A stretch of DNA of 64,000 nt from Coleophoma eucalyptorum (Eukaryota > Ascomycota > Leotiomycetes > Helotiales > Dermateaceae): NCBI GenBank assembly GCA_026120035.1, contig JALRME010000014.1, positions 434,001-498,000 on the forward strand, given 5' to 3'. The notes under the pieces are model-generated. The model saw only the letters and a list, made by a program, of their open reading frames with translations, searched no databases and was not told where the DNA came from. Below are positions 1-11,700 of the stretch, piece after piece. A program made the position numbers and the translations under genes. Numbering within the stretch: position 1 is the stretch's first letter; each line of letters opens with the position of its first letter.

Positions 1-311
1 ACTAGTATCGTAGACTCCAAAGTGGTAGACAAATTCAGTGTTCGCAATGATTGATCCGATGAGTGTCATGTCGTACCCGATCAGGACAGCCGACGAAGAG
101 CACGCGAAAGCTAGGTTTACGAATTAATAAGAATTCATATAAGAAATTCTAAAATGAAACACATACCAGAATATGCGGCACGTCGATTCAACCATAGTGA
201 CATAAACTGTTCCGAAAGGGAGGATAACTGGACTGTGCCTCGCACAATGGAGTTGGAGTCATCAGCGGATGCGCTAACACTCTTGACAGAGTTCTGTTCC
301 TGCTTTTCCAT
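1..311 (-). CDS. MFS sugar transporter, N-terminal part (runs off left edge)
   Basis: Partial gene. Exon 1 is 311-167 and exon 2 runs from 110 off the window; the intron 166-111 has GT-AG ends and keeps the frame (145 nt, phase 1). The N-terminus is hydrophilic, then a hydrophobic stretch contains GYDMTLIGSIIANTEF, the typical first transmembrane helix and following loop of fungal hexose/sugar permeases (a GYD motif followed by GS and F). Family knowledge: proton-coupled sugar import at the plasma membrane. It lies next to a beta-glucosidase gene of the same orientation, so a glucoside or glucose substrate is a fair guess. Only about 85 residues are visible, so the substrate cannot be inferred. 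Confidence 0.8.
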
Positions 312-1257
312 CTTGTTCGGGAAGGACTAAGATGTTGATTGGTGTGGGGTTAATTGAGTGGTGCTAATTGTCACAGGAAACCTGGCCAGCTCTTATAGAT
401 GGCTGTAAAGCCGACGCTGTTGATTCATGGCCTTATCGCAGGAAAATGAATTGCGAGTCGGAAGCTGGGAGAAGTAGATAAAGATGGCGATAGGATTCGG
501 ATAGAAAGAACCGCGTAACTAGTTCAACTACGCGTAGGAACGTTGTAAGGGTTTTAGTCTGGGATGGTGTCACTATTCGAGGGTACTCGTCTATGCAATC
601 AAGGGCGGATTATATATTCCGCTATCAGCCCAGACTAAAGCAAGCCTTGTAAGAAGATAAGACTCCGCTAATTTTGGATCGCGCCACACTCACGATACCC
701 ATGAATCGAAATTATGCACTCATCGATAGCCTGCGAAGTGGAATGGTAAGAACAATAATAACAATAATATGAATAATTACCTGGGTGTTAGATTTCTACA
801 CGTGATTAATATATTCTCATGAGGTTCAAAGTTTTACGAAATAGACTTTAGAATTTCTATTGAAAGTATTTATTCACAAGAGGCACGCAGAGCTGAAGGG
901 CCCATATTCATATGAATTGATGATGTACAAAAGAGGTTTTAATGGCAGACACCACCAGTTTCTGCATGCTTTCCCAGCTCAAGGCTCCAGAGTAAGACTG
1001 TCGCGTATTTGGATGTCATATAACATAAGGTCATATGGACTACAGATGATTACTTTGATGGAATCCTTCAACAGTTTCCATAGAATAAGCGAAATCGAGT
1101 AGGTCAGGTGCACAATATTACGAGATCTAAAATGCTATGTTTCTAATGATTTCCAATATACCGTCTAATTGATAATTTAATGACAAGTGATACATTCAAG
1201 TTCGTAGCATTATTACAGTATATTCTGGGAATGATGTACTGATGAATTGAAACTCCG
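312..1257. other. Intergenic region between transporter and beta-glucosidase
   Basis: This stretch holds the promoter of the leftmost transporter (minus strand) and the 3' flank of the beta-glucosidase. A short open frame at 860-1102 has no recognisable motif. I see no RNA gene, repeat or mobile element. Confidence 0.5.
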
Positions 1258-4062
1258 TTATATATGCTGAATCCAACTAATTTGATGAGGAGCGTGAAGT
1301 TCACCCACCTCGACCACATCTAATGCTGTTTCTCCAAGTAGTATATCAAATCGTGAATCCGCATCGATAACCCATAGCTTCTTCTTAGAATCATACATAC
1401 CCAGTGCGTAAGCATCGATTTGAATGTCTATAGTTTGGCTTTCACCGCTGGATAACGCAGTTGTCTTCGCAAAGCCGCATATTTGCTTCTTGGGCCTTGT
1501 AAGTCTCCTCTTCGACGTTTGAGAACACCATGCTATAACGGTATATCGACCAGGTAAGCTGCTCCCTCCTAAATTCTGGACCGTAGTCCTCACAGTTACA
1601 GAATTCTCCCCGGTAATCGACGTGTGCACAAGGGTGCTATGGGATAACAAAAACTTAGAGTATGAGAGCCCATAGCCTATTGGGAAAAGAGGAGAAATTT
1701 TGAGAAGATCCCACCAGCGGTAGCCCACATATATACCTTCGGTATAGAAAATCTCATTTTCTTCCCCTGGAAAAGAGGATGTTGCAGGACAGTCTTCGAT
1801 GCGACGAGGGAATGTAATTGGTAGCCGCCCGGAGGGATTGAATTCGCCACAGATAATACTTGCCACTGCATTTCCCAGCTCTTGTCCTTGGTACCAGGCA
1901 TAAATGACTGCATCAACGCTGTAGATCCATGGTTCCATTTGTACCGGGGTTCCAGCTTGAACTACAACAATAGTTCTGCGGCATAATGCTGCCACCTGCT
2001 CAATAAGCTGGACTTGGTTGCCGGGTAAATTAAACATCGGGATGTCCGATCCTTCAGTTTCCCATTCCTTATCCCTTCCAACAACAATTATGGCTGCATC
2101 GCATTCTTGAGCAATAATTGCAGCCTCCATAGGAAGATCTGTACTGTCGAACTCCTCGTACCCAAGCCTAAAGCCTTGAAACTTATCTTCCATGGGATCC
2201 ATTAGCCCTTTAAGATCTTCACGAAGCTGTCTATCGTGGGACAGACAGTCAATGCGTATATGGTAATCTTGACCTGCTATCATTTCTTTCTCGATAATAG
2301 TCTCTCCTGAACCGTATGTAAAGAAGAGGCTTTCTCTCTCCTCGAACGCCCCCGAGACTGACGCGACTAGCTCTGTATTAATATAAAGTTTTGACGGCCC
2401 GATACTAGCAAGAGATATCTTATGCTTGCCGGAAGTCATCGGTGTTAGGATTGTTTGCGCCCGAAATGCAAATTCTGTTTCTTTCTCAATTCCCGCAGGG
2501 CTATTTCCAAAAGACATGAAGTACAAATCTTCTCTATCTCATATTAGTCTTCATAATACTTTGAAAGAAGATTAGGAAATTTCTTACGCAGTTGTGGTTG
2601 CGACGATCTTGCCTGACATATCATGTCCGTTCATCCATTCTAGAACAGCACCTGGAGCTCCAGTGTTCGGATTCCGCGCACACTTTGAAGGAGGGGTCGG
2701 AAGATATCGGTTTACCTTTGCTCCTACAGCATGACAAATCTCAGTAGAGCGCCCAGTAAATTTCTCTGCGAGTGATTGATAAACCGAGGTCCAATAAGGA
2801 GCTTTGATGTATGAACTACCTCCACCTCCAGCAACAACTCTCTCAGCGTTCGGTCCGAATATTCCTAATCTTTTAATATCTTCAATTGGAAGTAGAGGCA
2901 GGGCACTGTTGTCATTCTTCAGCATTACGATTCCAGAACAGGCTGCCGCATGGAGTTTTGATCTCTGCTGAGGTGTATTTAAGCAAATTTCCCCTCGATC
3001 GATAGAGTCCTGGAATCTGCCCGTCTTTACTAAAAGTTGCAGCATGCGCCTTGCTGATTCGTCTATCCGTGTTAGATTGACAGAACCATTTTTGATATGT
3101 AAGTCCAGCTCTGCCAAAGCTTTCTTTGCAGGTGGGCCTGGCATCTCTAGGTCAAGGCCCGCGTTGATCGAGGCGGCTGATGAATTTGTTCCACCCCAGT
3201 CGCTCATGAAAAGGCCCTCCCATCCCCACTCTTTGCGGGCAATTTCATATAGCAATTCTTCTGACATATCGCAGTGATGGCCATTGACCTTGTTATATGC
3301 CGTCATCATGCACCATGGATCTGCATCTCGAACAACCATCTGAAATGGCAACAGGTACACCTCCCTTAACGCTCGAGGAGTGACGTTCGAGTTGCTATGA
3401 AAACGTTTTGTCTCCTGATCGTTTGCTACAGAGAATCATCTTAAAAGGGCACAATTTGGCATTATTGGATCAATTTACCGACAAAATGCTTTGGCGTAGC
3501 AGAAACTCCACGAGATTGCACACCACGTACATGTGCAGTCGCAAGCGCACCCGTTAGAAACGGATCCTCGCTAAAAGATTCAAAGTTTCGACCCCCGAGA
3601 GGGTGTCGATGAATACACATGGTAGGGGCAAGAATAACAGAAGCTGATTTTGATTGACACTAGGCGTAGAAACATTATGGATTAGTCCTCGGTATGGAAA
3701 ATGGATAATAGAGCATTTAGTTACCTCTTCTGCAAGCAACTCTCCTATTTCGAAAAGAATGTCCCTATCCCATGTCGCGCCAAGGCTAACACCACAAGGT
3801 AGAAAGGCAGCAAGAACGTTTTCACCAAATATCTCTCCTCTTGCTCCTGAAGGGCCATCGGAGATCTAATGAGTGCAGATCAGTAATTTTATCTCACTTA
3901 TGGAAGTTTGACGAAATGTCTTACCTTGAGATTCGGAATCCCAAGACGTTTGATTGTTGCCGTCCGCCATTGTGACTTCCCTGCCAATAGAGACAGCTTC
4001 TCCGTTAAGGATAACTTCTCGAGAAGATCGTCTATATTTATCGCAGATGTGCTCGATTCCAT
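1258..4062 (-). CDS. GH3 beta-glucosidase with PA14 insert, intracellular
   Basis: Five exons: 4062-3925, 3865-3725, 3659-3479, 3425-2588, 2533-1258; the phases close exactly to 857 residues, the normal length of fungal PA14-type GH3 enzymes. It hydrolyses terminal beta-glucosyl residues. The N-terminal barrel shows GKSQWRT, LGIPNLKISDGPSGARG, HPLGGRNFESFSEDP and KHFVANDQE. The nucleophile is the Asp of SDWGG (about residue 229). The PA14 domain begins near residue 440 (LTPMTSGKHKISLASIGPSK). The likely acid/base is the Glu of YTEGIYVGYRWWD (about 698), and a fibronectin-III-like domain closes the protein. No signal peptide is visible (start MESSTSAIN), so it should act in the cytosol, probably on imported glucosides. 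The start ATG at 4062 is the first in frame that gives the family N-terminus. Confidence 0.93.
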
Positions 4063-4459
4063 AGCCAAGAATTCCCCTAAAAGCAGCAGCAGTATGAAAT
4101 TGAAGTACAGTGGACGAAGGTGGAAAGTTCCAGCCCTTCTTTCTTATTGTCTTGTTTTTAAACATTCTTAATGATGACAACAAAGGAAATGTCACTACAC
4201 CGTTGAAACTGAGGTGACGGGATATATTTTCCGCCGGTATCTAGTTCGAGATTTAATTACCACAGGACCAAATAAAGGGGGGAAATGTGTTCCTTCGGAT
4301 TCAAAATTATGCTGAATGATGAAACTGCAACGGAATAGCGGGTTAACAATACGCAGAATCGAGGTTTTACGGGTTAATTGAATTGATAAAATGAAGAAGA
4401 CGGAATGACATCAAATAGCTTAGATCCACTGTGAAAGTCGCTTACGTTAGCAAAAGGTA
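4063..4459. other. Beta-glucosidase promoter region
   Basis: AT-rich upstream region of the beta-glucosidase, abutting the transposon. No other gene seen. The transposon insertion about 400 bp upstream of the start codon may have separated the gene from distal regulatory sites; that is inference. Confidence 0.4.
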
Positions 4460-4461
4460 TA

Positions 4462-4502
4462 ACGTACTTAATAAGCGAGTGTCCCGTATAAGCAAGTGTC
4501 CC
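4462..4502 (+). repeat. Left terminal inverted repeat of the split pogo element
   Basis: 41 bp, identical to the reverse complement of 17102-17142; TA duplication immediately outside. Confidence 0.95.
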
Positions 4503-4943
4503 ACTTGCTACGCGTTCCACGCGATATACTACATTCAAACTACAATGCCTCCACCAAATGACACTCAATCATTACAAAAAGAAGGTCGTATCGCTCTTGC
4601 GATCGATGCTATTAAACAAGGCCATTTTACGAGCTTCAATCAGGCCGCAGAGGCTTATAATGTGCCTACGAAGACCTTAACGCGTCGCTTCCGCGGGAAG
4701 CCTTTATAGCATAAAATCCGACCTCGAAACTACAAACTTACGTTGACGGAGGAAACAACACTCGTTGAGTGGATATTATCGATGGATCAACGCGGGCTAT
4801 CACCTAGAGCTAATACTATACGACGAATAGTAGATTTATTGCTTCAAAAAAGGTTAAATCAAAGTAGTAATAAGATCCTCTAGGTTGGTAAATATTAGGT
4901 TGGAAACTTTGTTCGAAGGTATCCTAAACTTAAATCCAGATAT

Positions 4944-5261
4944 TGTAAATAGTGATATATGGTTTAAGGTAGTTTAATTCATTCTCTTGGGATACGACAA
5001 TATACAACAAAGACACAAGTAGTTAGGAGTCTCAACTAAATGATTCCTATAATGATATAACTAAAGAAGAGCTACGAAGGAGGTAGTTTGGTTGGTCGAC
5101 GTCCTCGATTTCTATGGTCCGATCATTTCATCCGTAAGTCGATAATAATTTGTATGATAGCCAAAGACCAATATATATATATTACCGGGTAGGAACAAGG
5201 TTCCTCCGATCGGTTATACATTCTACCGTCCCGTTGCCTCGTCCTATTCCACTAGTTTACA
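4944..5261 (-). repeat. LTR (3' LTR of the retrotransposon)
   Basis: 318 bp, begins TG and ends CA on the plus strand. Aligns without gaps to 15446-15763; I count about 19 differences, all transitions. Confidence 0.93.
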
Positions 5262-5276
5262 TTCGTCCCCCCTTCG
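5261..5276 (-). other. Polypurine tract of the retrotransposon
   Basis: On the minus strand GAAGGGGGGACGAA lies immediately before the TG of the 3' LTR, the expected place for plus-strand priming. A near copy occurs internally at 8740-8756. Confidence 0.75.
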
Positions 5277-5299
5277 AATATAGTCGCCCCTTAACTATA

Positions 5300-8200
5300 G
5301 TAATACCGTATATAAAGTACTCGCAAGAACGCATAAAGAAAGAAATACGAAAGAGGATTAATCCCTACTTCCCGTAGTAACATAGGAACCACTTTTGCCG
5401 AAACACTAAATAATTTACCCAGCCGGGCTAGCTAAATCAGAACACAGCCACTTAGGTACCTCCCGGATTCTACCTATTCGTTATATAGGTCTAATTCTTT
5501 ATAAAGGCGGCCCTCCTTTATAGTAATAGGATCCTTTGCAAACGCTATTCCTATCTTATGGACCTCCTCTGTTGGATAGTTAACATTAGGGCGTAGGACC
5601 TCGACTTTATTATCTCGAACAGCCTCGTATCCTCCAACCGATTTAAGTACCTTAAAGAAGGATTTATCGTCGAACAACTATTCCTCTGATTCCTTTATGA
5701 TTTCGTATGTATTAAGGACCTTCTTAATAGCCTCCGAGCGACTCTATCGAATATAGCTCTATACTTCAAAGAAGTTGTTTCTAAGAAGAATACGGATATC
5801 TCTTATTACGAACTAAGAATTCTACTTTCGGTATCCGACGATTACGTCTAAAATTAAAGAGAATCTATATACCTCGACTATATATAGGAATACGTATGGA
5901 ATAATATCGAAAAGTAGGTTTAGTCCCGATAGACTAGACTTACTAGCTATTAATATACGATATACCTCCGCGAGCTCGATAGCGTTACCTCCTTCTATAA
6001 CTTCCAATTCGTAAAGGTTATCCTAAAGTATTATATATTATAGTAAGATCGTTCGATACTAACCAACTACGTCGTTAGCTCTATACGGAATAGTTGGTAT
6101 TATAATACGAATATCCCCTTTCTTATATAGTACAAGGGTCCATTTATAACTATACTTCTTCTAGTCTTCTTTAGTCCAATGGACGCCGTCCTTGATACAC
6201 TATACCTACGTAGGGTTATTATTACCGCAAGCAATATTATTAGCCTACTATTCCTTTATATAGAGATATATTCCTTTCAGAATGATAGTTGTATTATCCA
6301 AGGTTTCGTTATCTAATAAGACGCTACCTTAGATTATATTAATACCTTTATCGTTTTAAAGGATCTTAGATATATTAAGATCAATATACCGAAAGAATAT
6401 AGAATCTCCCTTCTTAGTATTCTTCGTATAATATAGGAATAACATTAGATAGTACTTCTAATCTAGTCGAAAGGTAACGTAAAGTATATAGTATATAATA
6501 TTCTAGCGAACTAGCTATTAAATCAAGCTATAGTATATATTACGGTCCTATCCCTAATGTTATCGTTCCTTGGTTTCTCGTAGGTAGTATCGGTACATTA
6601 TGAATTCGTAGTCGATTATTTCGATAATAGTAAAGTAGTCGTACAACTAGCTAAATACTAGGACTATAATATTACTATCTATTATAAAAGTTTTATATAG
6701 ATCTATAGTAGTATTAAGATCGAGTAATTTCTATATATATCTAGCTATAATATCTTAGTCAAATATGAATTCTAGTGGTACCTAGTGAACGAATCGATAG
6801 ACTCCAAGTCCATCAGACGGGTGAGCAGCTCGATTTACTCGACGGAACCACTCAAATGTCTTAACGCTAGTCTTTAGAGTTCTAATTTCTAGGCGTCTAT
6901 TATAGATAATCTAAAGTCGCTCTCGAAGTCTAACTTCATTAAGATTCTTCGTATTAAGTCTAATAACACTACCTATATATCGAAGGTATAACCAATAGAC
7001 ACTCTCAAATTCTATTATACGCTCTAGTAGGCGTAGCTATTATACTTAGACGGTAGTCTTCTTAGATATAATACTAACCTTCTATATCTTTATAATATCT
7101 TTAGAATATATACATCTAGCTTTCTTAATAGTATCGACACCCTCGATAGTACGCTTATACTTCTAACCTACGGTAGTATCCTCATCCTTAGTTCCTACTT
7201 CCAAGAGTGTATCCTTAGCTTTGTTTATAGCCTCCTTGTCAATTGGATCTTCTTTCTCTCTTAGCAATAAGAAATCCTTAGATACCTACATTCTCTTCCG
7301 TCTACTAAGTCGTTCGGATCGACGGGTTTTCTAGACCTTGGTGGATGGAGTAGGACTAGGTTCTTCTATAGTAACCTATATAACGTCCTTATCTATACGA
7401 TCCTAGCTAGGTAAGCTCTCTAGTAGTATAAGCATAATACCTCTATCGTCTAGCTCTAGAATACCCTCCTTTCTATATCGTAACTTTAGTCGAGGAAGCT
7501 TCTCTAGTAGTATATCCTCTTCCTTAAGCTAGGTTCCTTGATACTTACCTTTAATAGTAGAGGCGATATCTCTAGTCTGAACCTAACGCCTATTGGATAC
7601 CCTACGCCCTATAGTTTCTAGTCTTCGTACGATAGCTTCATTAACGAATTTGACTACCGTACTAAATAATAAATACTTGTTAGCTAGTTTGCGAGCTTTA
7701 GCTAGGATGGTAACTCCCTATATAGCTAAGCCTTCGATCTATAATATATCTCTTGTAGATTCTCCCTATACACTAGAGATATTCTTAGTAGCCTCGATAG
7801 TACGGTTACGTCTATCCTTAGAATTCTATACAATCTTTGCTACCTCTATATATATTATTATAAAGTCGATATTATTTATAGAACCCGTATATATCTTATT
7901 AGATTTAATATAGTCGAACATACGCTCGATACTCGTCTCGACCTTACTCTCGTATATGACCATCTTTTCTAATACCTCACTCTAGTTTTCGAATCTAGTC
8001 TAAGGATCTACGATATCCTTAATAGTAGTAATTAGCTTATTTATAGAATTAAGTGATTTACTATTCTATATAATAGTATTAACTTTAGGCGCCTATCCTC
8101 TTAACACTAGACTCTATTCAGTAGACTCTCCTATCTCGTCTTCGATGCTCTAGTTCTTATATAGTATAATCGTGTATATTAATAATGGAATTCTAATGCT

Positions 8201-8739
8201 ATCGGTATAGTAGATAAATAGTTAATAGAGTAATAAAAGGAAGAAGTCTAATATATAGATTTATAATTCTAAAGGTAGAAAGGTTAAAGTTGAAGTTCTA
8301 GCTAGAAGGATACACCTACGAAATTATATCTAACATTCGTCGTATAATTTCTTTATTTAATATCCTCTTTTTTACCTTTAATATACCTACCCGTTATATA
8401 AGATACCGCCCTTTGTTGTTCCATAAAAAAAAACAAAGCGATTACCTAAAGGAAAGTAAGTAATTATAGCTATATAGTTATTTGTTTTAAACTATAAAGA
8501 ATAATAAAAGAAAGAAATAAAGAAAATCCTTATACTACTATATTAGTTGATAACTATAGCGAACCTCTTTCCGTTAGGGATACTAGTCTAGCTTTCTTCT
8601 ATAAACTTCTTATACTGCTTTCTTTGTATATCTCCCTATATTATTCTTCTTTGTTCCTTAGAACCATCTGATTTAGAATCCGACCTTGTTTCCTTAGAGG
8701 ATATATCGAAATCTATAGAATGATTAAAATTTTTAGGGT
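5300..8739 (-). other. Extra 3' segment of the retrotransposon, unidentified
   Basis: About 3.4 kb between the end of the integrase region and the 3' LTR, bounded by two copies of a polypurine-tract block. Open pieces on the minus strand such as 5677-5474 and 6007-5822, and a region near 6.2 kb that reads protein-like if TAG/TAA are taken as decayed Gln codons, hint at an additional coding region. I do not recognise the product. Confidence 0.4.
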
Positions 8740-11700
8740 ATTCGTCCCCCCCTTAGAATATAGTCGTCTCTTGACTATTCGTACTAGAATATAGTACATT
8801 CTCTAAGTTGGAGTTACTAGATTGATTTACCTAGCCGGGCTAGCTAAATCGATAATTTTCTATCGAATTCTCGCTTATTACCTCTAATGCTAATACTATA
8901 TCGCCTATATCGGAATCCTTTCCTTCGTCATCCTTAGAGTCTGTTTTATATCTACTATTCCTTCGTATGAATACCTTCAGCCGATGTCTAGTATATATAC
9001 CTTTTAGGTAAGTTCTATCGAATTCTTCTAGAACATATATTGATTTATCTAGAATACTCTATCTAACCTTATACGGGCCTAACCATCTATAGTATAGCTT
9101 CGCATCCGATAATATATTTATAGAACGTATAGTGTTATATATAAGAACTAGTTGTCTAGTTTCGATAGGAGCCTTACGAATTCGTCGATTCCTATCCGTC
9201 TACTCTTTGGTAGTTTCTCTACGTCTTCGAAATCGAGCTATAATTCCTTCGAGGTTCTAGTCTCGCCTTTCAATTTATAGAGCTCGTAGGTATAGTAGTT
9301 CTTCTATAGTTCGTATCGACTACTAGTCCAATACCCTCTATATAGGTATTTCTAGCTCGATTGGAAGTATAACTTCGAATCTATATTAAACGAAGTATAG
9401 TATCTAACTAGTACTTTGTTTAATAATTATTCGATCAGCTAGTAGAACCATATATAGAAGTAGAACCTATTTCCTCTTACCTCTATTAGTCATTTTTGAT
9501 AATACATCTACTATTAGTTTATATCTAACTTCGATTATACTATTTGCCTCCGGGTTATATCTAGAGACCTAGACTCTCTTAATATTAAAGTGTTTGACGA
9601 GCTCTTCTATATATAGTTTATTTTTAGGTCCTTCGTCGACTATTAGCCTTCCAAATACTCTATATCGATATATAACGTCTTTATAAAGGAATTTTGCAAC
9701 TGATTTAGAGTCTACCTTAGTAAGTCCTCTAGCCTCGACTTAGCCTAATAGGTTATCTCGTACTACAATCAAAAAGTTCTTTCCTATATATAATAGTATA
9801 TAGACTATATTAATAGCCACTTTCTCCTAGAGTCTCTAGACCTATATAGGATATAATAGATCTCGAGTTCTTATTAAAGATCGAAGTTAGTATCTAGCAT
9901 ACGATCTATAATATTTCTTATAGTCTTAGTATATACTTTCCTAATAGTACTATCTAGAAACCTATATATAGAATGCTTCGTACGACCGATGTCCAAGGTT
10001 ATCGTGTATAGCTTCTAGTATTTTATCCTGTTCTTCCTTACTACCTATAATACGTAGTTATAGTATAATATTGTTTCCTTATCTGAATAGAAGTCTATAT
10101 ATTACTAGAAATTTCGAGGCTCGTTTCTTGAAAGTACGAAAATCTTCGATTGTAATACTAGGTAGTCGTTTTAGTAATATCAGCTAGTATATATATTATT
10201 GATACTATTCTAAGTACTTTACTATAGTTTCTAGGGGAATTCCCTCCATTGGACTAGTTAAGGTAGCTATAGTATAATTAAGCTTAGCTATAATCTATTT
10301 ATCAATATCGACTTCGTATACGTTATCGATATCGTCGGAGGTAGTTCTTGGTTTTCTAAATAGTCTATCTACTATAGTATATTTCTTTCTAGGTATATAC
10401 TTTACTTTAAAGTCGAAGAGCCTAATCCATACTAGCTACCTAACTACTAGGGTACCTAGTAGATTAGTTACTAATCGATTCAGTTACGTAATTAGGACCT
10501 CTACATCTGTTTCGAGTCAAAAATAGACTCTATATAGATAGAATCTCATTTTCTTTAAGGCCTTTAGAACCTCTCGACATTCTCTTTTTGTAGTATCGTA
10601 CCCCTATTCAGCTTTTGTCCATATGCTACTATCGTAACGAATGACTCGTTTCCTTTCCTTGCCATCTAGTTATATAAGTATAACTCTCTATCCTTTTAAG
10701 CTTATATCTACAGCTAGTATTATAAGCCCTACCATTGGTCTATACTTAGTACGTACTAGGGCTAGAGCAATTATAAGAGCAATTTTTAGGATATCTATAG
10801 CTTCTTATTGCTTAGTTTCCTAAATGAAAGCTTAGTTTTTCTAGAAAAGTAGGTATATCGGTATTACTATTAGTAAGAACTTCTCGATCTAGATCCTATA
10901 ATAGATACAAATACCAATAAACGACCGAGCTTCTAAGATATTATTATATAGTAGCTATTCGAGGATTTTTATAACTTTGGAACTCTCTAGTCTTCTACCG
11001 TCTATATTATATACGAATCCTACAATCTTTAATCCTAGCATTCCAAACTAGCTTTTCGGACCTATTATACATCCCGAACGTTTAATATCTACTAGGACCT
11101 TATCGATATTCTAAATATACTCTAGGACAAATTTCCGTATCCTAGGAGCTACTTCTATATCTCTATACCTAGTAGTTAGATCTTTCACTATAATATCATC
11201 TAAGAAAGCTCTTACAATATATAGCGTATGGTCTTAGATAATCCTATTTATGATTCGTACGAATTATACAATAGAATTCGTCGTACCCTATAGTAATCTT
11301 ATATACTAAAGTAACCCTAGTAGGGTTATAAAAGCTATAATTACCCTACTCGATTGTTCTAATAGGATTTAGTTGTATCCTAAAAAGAAGTCGATCAAAG
11401 AGGTAATTTAATATCTAACGAATTCTTCTAAAAACTTATCCACGGACGGAGGTAGGTTTGCGTCTCGAATCATAACTTTATTTGTATTCATATATACGTT
11501 GATTAGTCGATATAATCCTAAGGTACTTTTGGTAATAAGGAACTATAGATTTCGATATAAGCTATAAGAATATTCTAATACGCCTCTTTCGAGCCTTTCC
11601 TTAAATATACTAGTAACTATCTCGTTTAGGGCTTTTGGAAACGCAAACCTAGGCGCCTATTATACTTCGTATGGTATCGTATGGATTTCCTATAGAGGTA

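Noticed and set aside
860..1102. 80-residue open frame
   Set aside because: No family motif, no neighbouring splice context; within an ordinary intergenic region.
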